From positions 6,710,036 to 6,774,035 of the forward strand of contig JAQFVV010006231.1 in assembly GCA_028023455.1 (NCBI GenBank): a DNA stretch of 64,000 bases. Reading direction: 5' to 3'. This DNA is from Epiperipatus broadwayi. Lineage: Eukaryota; Onychophora; Udeonychophora; Euonychophora; Peripatidae. Positions 47,606 to 60,197 of the stretch are shown piece by piece (position 1 is the stretch's first letter; every line of letters begins with the position of its first letter). The notes under the pieces were generated by a model that saw only the letters and a program-made list of their open reading frames with translations, made no database searches and was not told the DNA's origin. The translations under genes and the position numbers were made by a program.

Positions 47606-50600
47606 AATAATACTACATTGCACTGACTCTAAGCTTAACTCTATAATGAATTCAGTATTTCATTCACTTTTTATTATTTTGTATATAATATTCAAATTAT
47701 TGATCAATATTAACTACTTGTTATTAGGAATGACATATTCAAAGCAAATGCCTGTATGGAAAAACATTTTGAAGGGTTACTAGGAAAAATGAAAGGTAAT
47801 ATTTTTATTCTATGAAGTGTTCAAGTGATGGATTACCTTAGATAAGTGTTATTATATACCAATTTATTAGAAATTTAATGATGAATGCAACTAACCTAGT
47901 AACAAAATTAGTTTTAAAATTTATGCGTGATAATTTTGAATTTATGAAATAATATAAAAATAATTAGAAATGTTAACTTTTTTTTAATTACTTTGAATAT
48001 CAATGCCTGTATTTTTTCAGCTTAATTACATTAAACATCATGTTTTGCCTGTTTTAATTACATTTTTTGGTGTTTTATATGTTTCAAACATGATATATTA
48101 TGTCATTTTTGAATAATACAACTTAAATTATGATAAAATTTGTGGCTTAACGTAATTTTTTTAATATTAAATATGGTTGCTTTGCCAGCAAAAAGGTTCA
48201 ACATCCTGCAATACAAATGATGAATATTATAAACAAAATGCATCACCATGTCCAGCACAACAAAATTATAATTTATCTATGTGTATTTCCAAGATGGTTC
48301 TTAAGACTGTTAGATTACAATTAGAGAAAGTAAGATAAAAAAAAAAATTGACAAAAAATTGTAAGATCATATGCATACATACCTGTATATAAATAACTTT
48401 TGATATGGTTGCATTAAATTTTTAATGGGCCGCAAATATGCACCAGAAATAAAAATAAATATCTGATAGCAAAAATCTTTTTACATTTTAAGAAAATATT
48501 AGAATAAAAAAAAAATTAGTAAGTAATACTTCCTATGCTTTGTGTAGTTTTTTCAAATTCAATTGTAAATTTGAACTTAAATAATCATAATGTTAAATTT
48601 CACGATTATTTTCGAAATGTAAATGTTAAAAAATTGCAACCAAAAATGCAGCCAAAGCGTCAACCAGCGCCAGTGGTGGAAAACTTAATGCAACCTTATT
48701 TGAAAAGAAACCACTTTTTGGGAGTAATTAACAAAATGTGTCGAGCTTTTAAATTAAAAATATGTAATTTAACTTTAATTCAACTTTTAACTTACAAATT
48801 ATTTGTTCATTATAAATATTATCAAATTGATCCGAATATATACATATATAGAGTACTGTGCTGATCTAATATCTCTCTTATTTTATAATATAATTTATGT
48901 AATAAACATTTGGGTCGCATAACTATAACAAAAAGATTGACAAATGCTAATATAGCATAACCATAGAAGATTAACTTTTAACTAAAAATTAGTTATTTCT
49001 AAATTTTTAGAATAATTTTAAAAATTCACACGCTAACTACATTATATAAGCATTATTCAAAAGAAAAAATATTTATTATTCTGGGGGGATGGGGAATAAA
49101 CTAAGTTGTCAAATTACAATATTTTTATCACAGAAAGGAAAATTTCGACAAGATAAAAAAAAAAATTCTGAAGAGAGTATAAGATAATGTCATTTTACAA
49201 TAAAAAAAAAAAAAAGTTGGATATAAAAATTAGAATTTTAGGTCAAGCATTTTCTGTTATCAAAAAAATTGAATATACCTAATTTATCTAAATATCTCTC
49301 CCTTTTTTCTCAATAAAATCTTTTCTTAACTAGAAGAGTATACAATACAATTTATTAAGAAAATGTGTGATCTTTAGTATGAATAAAAATACATATGTAA
49401 TAACAATAAAAAAAAAAACTTTTAGCATATTAGTGATATACAGGAAGCACTCAAAAAATACTTTGAATTTTATAATAAATCAAAAAATAATAATTAAAAA
49501 ATACACAATTCATTACAATAGAAATTCCATAATGAATTATAGCAACTGTTCAGAGTCAAAGTATAAACTGTGTGATATGTAAATCAAATACATATTATAT
49601 ATGTATAACAAAACATTGGAATTAACTTTCAATATATAATATAGCATCAATTAAATTAATAAATAAAAGTTATATCTAGCATTTGGTATGATTGCCATCT
49701 AGTAAATGCTATTGGGGTGGATGTCATGCTGTAAGCTAGCTGTAGTTATTTATTTATATGTTGATATATTGAATAACATAGTGAATTCCACACACAAATA
49801 TTAGTAATCAGTATATTTAACATTTAAAAAATATCTTAAAAAAATATAAACTACTAACAAAAAAAAAAATCCATCATTGAATCTTTCATACATTCATAAC
49901 ATAAATAAAAAGTCAATAAAGAATAAATAGATAATATAAATTACGAGCAAAAAAAAAAGTTTACTTGAATCCTTTTTACATAAAAAGTTTACTTGAATCC
50001 TTTTTACATACACCTTTTTGCCCAAAAATCTAGCCATTAAACATGCAAAAATAAATGACCTACATCAATTGTTTCCAACATTTTTACAATTGTATATGCT
50101 TTGAGCAGCTCATTTCCATAAATTTTACTTTTCACATTAGCAAAGGTTTGTAATTAATATAACTGCTGTTATTTCAATTTTAAATGTTATAACTGTAAAC
50201 AAATGGTTCAATAATAGGCTTTAATGTGTTCAAGTACCATAGAACTTTTTTTTAGCAATAAAATAAAGTGAATAGACAATGTGTGTGTGTGTGTGTGTGT
50301 ATATATATTTACATTCAAAGTCAAAAATATATCATAATTCTTTTAAATATATATAAATATATTGATTAATTGATGCATGTGCTTTTTTCCACCACTCCTG
50401 GATTGTATACTCCAGACTAAAAATTATTGACCAAGATAGTTGGACTAATACAGAAAAATTATTTCTTCTGTCCTATTTTCTGATATTTCTCTCATATTTT
50501 TCATCTTAAAAATACAAGGAAACTATGTATTCATTTCTCATTAGTAAACTTTTCACTTAGCACTTTTTTTTTTTGAATTCAAAATACATTATATCTTTTC

Positions 50601-53025
50601 TAAAAATAAATGTTACCATAAATCTCATATCAAAACTGACATGGTTTGGAGAATGAAACTGCTTGTAATAATCAAAACAGTATAATTTTGCTAAATGAAC
50701 TATATTCCAATGGCACAAATACAACATATATTAAGGTGTGTCGAAAACTTGAGGAGCATCACAAAAAACCATGAAAACTCTTAAGAAAACAAGCTTACAC
50801 AAAGTTCATTTAACATTACACAAAATTCAATATATGAAAATATAAGTAATATCCAAATAAAACAATTATGCAATTTTATCAAGTGATTTATTACTAAGTT
50901 ACAAAATTTTATATAAATTGTTATAATTACATAAAACAGTTATCTTTTTTTTTAAATATGAGAACTATTTTCTGGATTTACAGTTCAATCAATTTTGAAC
51001 AGAATAAAAAGTTTAGTATTACATTACAAATTTATTAACAGGGTTTCCCCCTTTTTTTTTTTTTAGCACTTTAATTATAAGAGTTAAAGATGATATTTTA
51101 AATAACAGCAAAGACTAGAAAATGTTTCAATTTCATTAACAAAACTTACTTTTTTTTTTTTTCGTTTTAAAGAAAAACCTTTAATTGAATTCACAAAGAA
51201 AGTTTATATTTTAATTTTCATATTAATGACTAAAATTTTCAGTTTTATACAAACATTTCCTAAAACTTTTTGAAAGACTAACATTTTTTTGACAACTATA
51301 TTCATTTTTATTATAATAATCTATTATTAAATCAACCTATTATCGCATAATTCTTTTTAAAAAATTGTAAAAATGCATTAAAATGAAATCTCATTTATAT
51401 TTAGCAAAAGCTTTATTTTTAATAAAAATCTTTTTACATTTGCTATCTTTTATATATAATGTTTATAAAAATTAATTATTATCTAGTGAAAAATAAAAAT
51501 TTATAAGTTGTGAAAAAAAAAACACTTTTCAAGATAGTTTCAAAATCGATTCAATGACCTCTTTATATAAATTGTAAAAAATATTCCATTACCATATTTA
51601 AATTTCATGCATCCATCCATTTACAAATTAATAAATACCTACAGTTATAAAAATGTTTGAAATAAATTATTACAATGTGTGTGTGTGGTGGGGGGGGGTG
51701 TCATAATTAAACATTAATTAATCAGATAAAAAATTGAAATCAAAATAATTCACCTAAATTATTAACTGTGCAGCTTACATCATTCAACACTGGCAAAAAG
51801 TGATTTATAAAATGTGCATTATTTACTTAAATAAACTATTATAGAATTTTTCTTTTATTTACAAAATGCACGTCTATTTTTAATGAGAAGCAAGAATTAA
51901 TAAAAATCTAAATTGAGTCAGTGTTATTTACAAGCTTTGGTCCAAAAAGATTTCTAATGAATCATTGATGCAGCATATTCATGTACAAATAAAATTTAAA
52001 AATTTTTTTATTTGTTGTTGTTAATAAATGGCATTTATTTAAACATTCCAATTTTTTTATAAACTCAGACATTTGTTTTATTTAATTTTTTTTTTTCTTG
52101 CAAAATTAATAAATTAGTATAAATTATATATTTGCAATGTTTCCCTGAAAGTTTGTGGTTATGATATTTTACTAATAATTATATGTTGAAATATAAATTG
52201 TTAAATATTTTTAGAAAAATTTAATCTTTTCAAGTACATTCACATTCAATTATTATTAATAACACACAGATTAGTATGAAATACAATGTTCAGAATATTA
52301 TTCTAGTCTCTTCTTCAGTTATTGCTGGTTTCGTCAATGGTAGTATACTAGCATGAGAAACAAATCTTGCACTTTTAGATTCTTAAATACTGAATTTAAA
52401 ATTAAGTTCTAACCAACTAAAATATTCTGACAAAAGCAACTACCAGTTGCCATTGAATGCTAGAGGACTACCTTAAACTTTGTTTTATGGATCCATAATC
52501 CCAAGTTCAATTCCCATGTTAGTAATGCTACTAGAAAGGCCAGCAATTCCTGGAAAAATGAATAAATGTTGTATTTTATAATACTAACCTGAGTAATTAC
52601 TAACAGTTGAATGCATTTAAAAAATTTAAATATTAAAGTTTGAATTTGATATCTAATAATAAATCTAGATGATGAAAATAATCCAACATATAACTACAAA
52701 TGTATTTGCAATAAATATATGATTTTTCTATAACTATGAACTTTTTTTTCTTTACTGAAAGAATGCAAATTTTTTAAATATTCTTTTTACTGCATTTTCC
52801 ATTAATATTTAAATAATGTACTAAATGCATGCAATAAAATACATTTTTATTAAACAAATGGGGAGAAAAAAATTACAATTAAAGAAGAACAAGACGTTTT
52901 TGTTTTGTTTTGGTTTTTTTTTTTTTGCAAATTTTTTTGAAATAGAAATTCATTCATATAAAACAAAAATTATTTAATCATGATGCATCGAAATAATAAT
53001 AATAAAATATTTATAAGATATTAGA
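47606..53025 (-). other. Nap1 intron, AT-rich; small repeats and a B-box-like site
   Basis: No gene supported. The 109-codon plus-strand frame at 48535-48864 has a less AT-biased core (48630-48720) but no recognisable domain. A 26-bp direct duplication of TTTACTTGAATCCTTTTTAC lies at about 49957-50010. A GT microsatellite lies at 50281-50300 and a GT/poly-G tract at 51676-51698. AGTTCAATTCCC (52504-52515) in a mixed-composition patch at 52430-52560 may mark an old tRNA-derived SINE. Confidence 0.5.
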
Positions 53026-53329
53026 TTTATTCTGACTGCAAAACATTATGTACAGAATAATTGCATAAATATATGCCAATAAATAAATAAAGAAAAATCC
53101 AATTTCAAAAAATTTTAGTAGTGGTTTTTGTAGATATAAGATGGCATTTTCCATAGGTTAAGAAACACTTCAGAAAAGAATTTGAAGAAGAAAATTAAAA
53201 AAAAAGAGGAATTATAAATGCAACTCAAATTGTGCAAGGGGCATAAAAATGAAATCTTCCAAATTAGTATCAATATGAAATGCATTTTATGTCCATTACA
53301 CACAAGAGTCGAATCTAGCAATTTCACAC
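53026..53329 (-). other. Nap1: Possible alternative Nap1 3' end (retained intron with Val-stop)
   Basis: If the donor at 53328-53329 is not used, the minus-strand frame continues ...DYNPQ with GTG TGA, adding one Val and stopping. An AATAAA signal in minus orientation (TTTATT at 53026-53031, within CAGTCAGAATAAATC read on the minus strand) lies about 300 nt beyond. This would make a Nap1 form ending NPQV without the CKQQ box. The ending parallels the NPKV terminus I recall for a human NAP1L4 isoform. The frame at 53115-53327 is considered noncoding. Usage is inferred. Confidence 0.35.
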
Positions 53330-53386
53330 CTGAGGGTTATAATCAGGATCATTTTCATCATCTTCTTCTTCACCTTCTAAATTGTC
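53330..53386 (-). CDS. Nap1: Nap1 exon encoding acidic tail
   Basis: On the minus strand, CTTTTTGCAG precedes DNLEGEEEDDENDPDYNPQ (19 codons), which ends at CAG/GTGTGA. The ENDPDY(D/N)P motif is the signature preceding the CKQQ tail in NAP1L1. The exon is 57 nt, phase 0 at both ends. Eleven of 19 residues are Asp or Glu. In this family the acidic tail binds the basic histone surfaces, competes for H2A-H2B and is a target of polyglutamylation. The donor dinucleotide context (GTGTGA) is also an in-frame Val-stop. Confidence 0.93.
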
Positions 53387-54179
53387 CTGCAAAAAGAAGA
53401 AAAATACATATACATAGTATATAATTAATAACAACACCCATCTTTTAGTTTTCCTGAATACATGCCTATCATTAATTTAAAAAGATATAAATTCTAATAA
53501 GTACCTAATAATTTGAGTTTATCATAAAAAAAATTAAATTGCATAGAAATAAAGTATAGTAATGACAGTTGCATGTAAATAATATTATTATACATCTTTA
53601 TTAATTTTAAAACTTTTTATTGCTTCACAAGTCAATTTTAAGAAAGTTTATTTTTTAGCTCGCATTTCTACACTAGGTCTTTTATAGCATCTTTACATCA
53701 TTGAACATTGATATATTATTAAAATTAGCCAGTGTTGATTTTTTTTTTTGACCCACTCGTTAAATATTGGTTACTGATCATCTAACAAAATACTTTAAAA
53801 TTGTGAGGTGAGTGACTGATTGATTTACTATATCGTTTGTCTAAAAATAGGCTATGCTAAAAAAATTATTTGCATTAAATATTAATGCCTTAATACAAAC
53901 AATACTAAAAAAAAAAAAAATTTAGAATGGAAAAGGAATTATGACTTTGAATTTGAGAAAATTTTACATTGTTAAAATAGAAAGACATTTATATTTAAAT
54001 GTATAAAAACAAAAAAAGTGTAACATTTTAAATAAGAATTGATCACTCTATCAGTTATTAATGATAACGTCAAGTTTTAACCTATTCATACAGTATACTG
54101 AATGTTTACTATAGTAAATAGATTTGAATTTAGGATATTCAGTATGTATTCATCCTGGTAATTTGGGGATCATTCTTCT
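53387..54179 (-). other. Nap1 intron, AT-rich, nothing recognised
   Basis: Poly-A/T-rich intronic sequence following the acceptor, with no motif. Confidence 0.5.
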
Positions 54180-54300
54180 TTTATACGTGGACATATGTAT
54201 TGGTTGCTTGAGATGGAGGATGAATATAGACTGAAAATATTAAGTTCAAATCCCTTTATTTAATATCAGGTTTTATGGAAAAGTTTTAATATGTATATAT
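54180..54300 (+). repeat. tRNA-SINE-like fragment
   Basis: AGTTCAAATCCC (54243-54254) is a good pol III B box. GGTTGCTTGAGATGGAGG about 35 nt upstream could be the residue of a tRNA-like 5' half. Only a fragment is visible, with no partner copy in the window. Confidence 0.35.
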
Positions 54301-54559
54301 ATATTGGTGTAATTAATCTTAGCATATCTATTTGATTTGTTATATAATTGACAATAAGTAGAATGTTTTCTTTCTCAAATAGAATCCAAATACATTTCTT
54401 AATCATAATACTGATAAACAATTTTAACTAGAACCCATAAAACACTTCACAATTTAAAGCTGGTTAATACCCAACAATGTTTTTATTATTATTCATCATC
54501 TATAGATTAAAATTTGTTTGCGATTACCATAAAATCTTATATGATTACTATTATGTACA

Positions 54560-56460
54560 TAGGATGTGTAACGATCCGGAAAAAGTGACTTAACGTAAAC
54601 TGCACTACAGGGCGCCATCTAGGCATTTGAACCTAGAAAAATTTATAAAGTAGGCAGATACGTAAGTCAAAAAAAAAAAAAAAATTTTTTTTTAAATATT
54701 TTGGTTCCCATCGTTAGCCCATGTCACTAGCTCAGTGGAATAGCAGAGATTAAATAATATAATATCTTATCTAATTAGATTTCAACATTAAAAAATAAAT
54801 AAAATAAGCCACTGCCAGTAATTAACATACAAACATTTATTTATGCACATATATATAAGATTTAAAATTATTTTAGTATTAGTTTTACATTTTAACATTA
54901 TTTTTAACTTTGATTTTTGACTTTAATTTACATTTAATTACTATTATATTCTAATTTTACATTTTAATTAAGTTCGCACAGATAAATTTATGAAAGCTTG
55001 TTTATAATGTTGAATATAGATCGGTTACATAGATTTCACGGTCAAAAACATTTCAAAGTAAACATAAACGATCAAAATACAAAATTATTGATTACTGACA
55101 ATCGCGGAGGGAAATTTATACGTAACCCAATAGTATTCACCATAAGATACTTGCATTGTCACCAATAACTTAAAAGACATCCGAATAAATACATTTTAGA
55201 TACTCACCGTAAGGTATCATTATTTATCGAATGTCTATATATTTTGATCAAATATGAAAACCCAAAACATACTTAACCGATAACCAATCCATGCAAGCGT
55301 CTATAAACAACTTAAATTTACTGCATTTTTATTTAGGGTCGAGTATGAATAGACCACATAAATTTGCTTTTGAAAATAAACATTCTATCCCTATTTAACC
55401 TTAGGCTAAAATTCGTAGTCAAACTGGCATCAATTCATCTGATATATCGATGTATTCAATGTAATAAAATACGGCAGCACAAAAGGTTAAGAGAAGAAAT
55501 TGCCTCTTATGAGATAGGAATATTACATCTATCTGCAAAGAAGAGCAATAAAACAAAAAACTCCATAGAAAGGAACTGCGGTATCCGACTTATAATTCCT
55601 TCCATAGGCAAACGGAAGTGTGCGGCGTATGAAGCGATTCTGCCCGTAGCGAATCAATATTACATCTACTAATCACACCAATATATCCAATCCATTGACC
55701 CAATTTAACCACGAAACAAATAACCTAAGATTACCCTCCCCTAATATAACTTTACAAATCTATACAGCCATTCACGCCCGACTTAAGTTTAACATTTATA
55801 TAATTAATTTAACGAAAAACAAAAAAAAATCATGATAAAAACTTAAAGAATAAAAAATAAATAAATGGAAATGATTTTACATAAATAAGGAAAAAAAAAT
55901 ACATCAAATAACACTATTAATAAAGAATTTAGTTTGGTCAGATAGGATTCTATTTGTAACAATTAAATACTAGGAAAGTTTAAAATTTAAAGTTCTTAGT
56001 GTTTTCAAATTAATATTGTTCGTTATATCTATCTTAGAAAGTTCTTACGGTTTTAGAAATGTTCATCTTTTACAATTGCTTGCCGTTTGAAATCCAGCGT
56101 TAAATTTCCCGATGATCCTGTGGTCCTCTGAATATAAAAAAAGCGATGTTTCATTTTTCCATTTTATAACAACTGAAGGGATTGAACGTGCGTCCTTCAA
56201 TCTCTTCTCCCGCACCTCCGCACTAACATTTATCTGTCACATCGTAATAATCATAACAACTCACTAACTAATAATTTCCAAACTTGTCCTTTTATATTAT
56301 TTTGAAAGATTGACTTAACATTACGTCATCGATGTGATGATCCTTTTCGTTGAGATCCGATTTCCCAATGGATTTATTTCATTTGCTAAAAGTTTCTATT
56401 GTTTCCCTATCTGACCGATGTTTTTTACATTTAAATGCCCAAGGCTGGTTTACATTTAAC
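54560..56460. other. CpG-richer block within Nap1 intron, unidentified
   Basis: Over about 1.9 kb CG dinucleotides are frequent (for example 55080-55110, 55380-55480, 55560-55655 and 56170-56370), whereas surrounding intron is nearly devoid of them. The block contains TAGCTCAGTGG at 54728-54738, a perfect pol III A-box-like string. It also holds a 102-codon plus-strand frame (55364-55672) with a Lys/Arg-rich core (for example IRQHKRLREEIASYE), which I do not recognise. A relatively young insertion or an unmethylated regulatory region would each explain the composition. No terminal repeats were found. Confidence 0.45.
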
Positions 56461-59290
56461 TAATTAACAATCATTTCCATTTCTGATTAATTAACCTGTT
56501 TTCCAAATCAAAGATATATTTTTATCTCTAAATCTTTTTAAGTTTTTGTTTTTAAAATACCTTTTCTATTTTTAATAGTTTTATTTTAATAATTTTTTTT
56601 ATCTGTGCGATTTAATATATACGAGTTTAAGATGATATTTAATTTCAATTTTTAATTCTTAAAGAAAATTTTTAAATGCGAACTTTTTAATTTACTTTCA
56701 TGTTTAATAAATAAATAAAAACAATGTAACAAACGTCTGTGCTCATTACAGATGAAATGAGTATGTTAAAATTATATCAATAAATGTGCACAAAACATAT
56801 TAAAGCTTTCTCATAAATTGTAAATCTATTGCCACTCATTAATATTTATTTTATTGAATTATAAATTCATATTTAAGTTATAATTTTTTTATGAAAAATC
56901 TAAAATTAAATATTTTTCTAATTCTTTCTTTTTATGAAATATTATTCACTGAAATTCAATTAAAAATATTTTTTTCACAATAGATTTCCAATACCAACTT
57001 CATCTTTATTAAATGCTGATATATCAACTCACAAAGAAATATTAAATGAAATAGAAAATAAACAGCAACATTTAGATGTCTTCATTATTAAATGGCTTCT
57101 TATATTTATAGTAAAAAAAAAAAAACAATGCAAACTTACAAATAAATCAATATATCATCTATTTTATCTTATAGTTAGTTATAGATTTTCTGAACATCCC
57201 CAATCTGTTATCTTCAAAATAGACAAAAAAACTCGTTCATTTCATAAAATATTTTTTTAAAAATCAATAAATATTAATCTTCATAACTTTCAGCAAAAAT
57301 TATACAATTGCATAATTTATTCATCTTCTAAAAGTGTCTGTAAAAAACCCTCGACTAACACCAATTTCATTGTACATTTTTTCTTTAAATAAATCATCAT
57401 ATTGCAAATATAATGACATGCAATCACAATCTATTTCTTTCAAATGTTTTCAACTCTCATAATCTTAAAAAATATTTTAAAAAATCTCAGTAAATCTTTG
57501 CATTTTACTAGCTTATTCTTGGTCACAGCTATCATAATTAACTTCAACATTTGTTATGGCACATCTCAATCAAACTATTATTTAATAGATATAAAAACTT
57601 ATTATCTAAACAATGTAATGGTCGAATAAATTTAGATATTTATTTACACTAATACTACAATAATTTCTGTCATTCAGAGTAAATTAAAATTTAAGTTCAA
57701 TAATTTTACAACAATCAGATTTTAATCTTATTCATCATGCTATTTTTTAAAGAATCAATCAATAGTGAAGGCCAAGAATTCTTTCTTAGTATTTAAAGGT
57801 ATATATTCCAATACTTTAAAATTAAAAACTCAACATCTAAGCATTTTTTGTTCAACCACCAAGTCTTAATAAAAATATACTAAAACTATAATATGCAAAG
57901 CATTAAAAAATCAGATCAAAAATATATTTGTCAATATACTGAGTGAATACTTTTATAAATATGTACTAATTCTCATATGTACAATGTAATTAATAATAAT
58001 AATATTCTGTTCACCAAGCAGTGATTTGTATGATGTTGGTTCACTAACAATGTACAGTGGAACTACCATTTGGTTCCAAGCCCTACTCACATATATGCTG
58101 ATAAGCTTAAATTATATCAGAATACCTAGTATTTATTTAATAGCATATGTACGGTACTTTTCAACATGTACATACATATATAAATTAAAAATAAAGTATA
58201 AATAACATTTTAAAAAAATAATGCAATAGAGAAAAAATTATACATATATTTACTGCAAGTGTATTCACAATCACTAAAAAAATAAGTTATTTATTTTTCT
58301 AAATAAAATTAAGTGAAATAAGATCTGGATACCCCCCCAACATAATAGCAGTCTCATTGTCAGCAAATTATGGCCTGAAATTATTTTGATGTTTTAATCA
58401 GTATAGACTTCAGAATCTATACTACTGACCGATATTCATTTCAAATTTGGTTAAACTCTCTACTTTTACTAAATCCAAATGAAGCAGAATATTTTATGAA
58501 TGTTCTTAAAACTTTGTTTTCTGCTTAGAAATTAGGTGAATACATATAACAGTGCACCATATTAAGTAAAGTATAAAATATGCTTTCAATGCAAACCAAA
58601 AAAAACATTAATAAAAGTGATTGCATCATTTTGTAAAAATATTTATTTTTATAAAATTTTTAGTCCATTTATTTATTTCTTTTTAGTTTCCATTTCCTCT
58701 TCTTCACATATTACTATCCCAACAAAACTATTGCACTTTCCAAATTTTTATTGTATTTCCGTAACATGTTGACACAATAAGCGAAAGTATACTAATGTTT
58801 GTCAAATAATTTGGAAGTGTAAAGGTGCAGAATCTTAATTTGAAAATGTAAAAACCACTTTAGACTTCACTATGCAAAAATTTTACACCACATAATTCTT
58901 CTATTATTTATTGTTGTAATTTCTACTCATCACATACAGACACAAGCACAGCACAGATTTAATATAAAAGAACAGTAAAAGATGAAATACATACATACAA
59001 TGGGGTTATTACTCTTTCCATTGATTTGTTTTCATAAATTAGTTGTAAAGATGCACATAATAATTCAATCACAGTAGTTTTTAAAATTAAGAAGTTAAAG
59101 AATATAGTAATAGGGAGGATGTATTGTAGTGTATATATATAATAGCATATTTTAAAATGTATATAAAAAAAAAAGGAATATAAAATATTAAAGAAAAATG
59201 ATGTATGAAGAGTGTTATTATATGTATAAATTGTTAATTTATTAATGTATATATAAGTTTTGGTTGCACTGTTATAATATTTAAATATTT
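56461..59290 (-). other. Nap1 intron, AT-rich; possible MITE end at 58056
   Basis: ACAGTGGAACTACCATTTGG at about 58056-58075 resembles a mariner/Tigger-type terminus, but no inverted partner was found. Otherwise AT-rich, with no motif in the open frames. Confidence 0.45.
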
Positions 59291-59296
59291 GTAGAT

Positions 59297-59326
59297 CTGA
59301 AGAAGACTGCAAGGAACAGTCGAAAC
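59297..59326 (+). ncRNA. Hammerhead-like hairpin motif, probably retroelement-derived
   Basis: CTGAAGAA (59297-59304) is followed by stem GACTG (59305-59309), a 7-nt loop, CAGTC (59317-59321) and GAAAC (59322-59326). A hammerhead core has CUGANGA, stem II and GAAA; this matches apart from one extra A before the stem. Hammerheads of this type are known in Penelope-like elements. Stems I and III are not convincingly paired, so activity is doubtful. It may be just a structured retroelement 3' end. Confidence 0.3.
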
Positions 59327-59505
59327 TGTAATTATAATAATAAATATTTTTTGCTTAAAAGATGTAAGATTGTCATTATTTTAAAAAGATTGTAATTCAA
59401 AGTAAGATAAATAAAAAAAGCAATATATATATATATATGTATTTTCCTCTCTGTAAAAAATCAACTTTTAGATAACTTGATTCAATTTATATATATAATA
59501 ATTAA

Positions 59506-59840
59506 TCATGATTACAAGAGCCAAGGAAAAAATGCAGACTCAGGAAAACAACAATGAGGCTCCTAAGATTGAATTAATGAACATCAACATGCTTAAAAAA
59601 TATAAAAAAAACGTCTAAAAAAAAATAATTAAAGAACTGAAAAGCCTGATGGAAAAATGAAATGAACTAATAAAAGGAATGGAAGATGATAAAACTCAAA
59701 CTAATAGAGGAAATCAGAGAATATAATTAAAAAAATGCTGTGGTAAATAGAGAAAACTAAAGATGGTGCAATTTCAAAGTCATAAGAGATAGAAGCTTGC
59801 TCTAATTTGGATGAAACAAATAAAATTGAAGATAAATATG
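59506..59840 (+). pseudogene. Coding-like coiled-coil fragment, possibly LINE ORF1-type
   Basis: The frame opens MITRAKEKMQTQENNNEAPK and continues with Lys/Glu-rich text such as IKELKSLMEK and ELIKGMEDDKTQTN, broken by stops. The charged, heptad-like pattern resembles a retroelement ORF1 coiled coil, but there is no diagnostic motif. It could be any decayed coding repeat. Confidence 0.25.
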
Positions 59841-60197
59841 CTAGAGATCATTAACTAAAGATGAACACAATAATGGTATCAAATATAGTGAGAAAAATAA
59901 AACACGTATTTCAGGTATAAACATAAAGTGAATATAGATATTGATAATAAATAGTGCATATATAGAAGCTTTGGATGGCGATGTTTGTGACATGGCTAAA
60001 TGCACACACAATGTAAATGAGCGTAAGTATAGGAATAACAAAACTATCATGAATGCTTGTTACAAAATTACCAATATATTCTACCCAATTAATATTATAA
60101 TTAATGAGATAAAATTTTATCTCATAAACATTAACAAGACCATTTGCTATTGTACATAATTTAGTAGATATTTTGTGAAAGAACAGATTTATCAATA
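59841..60197 (-). other. Nap1 intron, nothing recognised
   Basis: AT-rich; overlapping open frames on both strands here show no motif. Confidence 0.45.

Noticed and set aside
48535-48864. 109-codon plus-strand frame as a gene
   Set aside because: Only a short stretch looks protein-like; the rest is Ile/Tyr/Leu-rich and no family or splice sites support it.
53115-53327. 70-codon minus-strand frame next to the Nap1 exon
   Set aside because: It is out of frame with Nap1 and Phe/Ile-rich; at most it is alternative 3'UTR.
58956-59312. 117-codon minus-strand frame
   Set aside because: Very rich in Tyr, Ile, Phe and Thr; arises from AT-rich DNA and runs through the hammerhead-like motif on the opposite strand.
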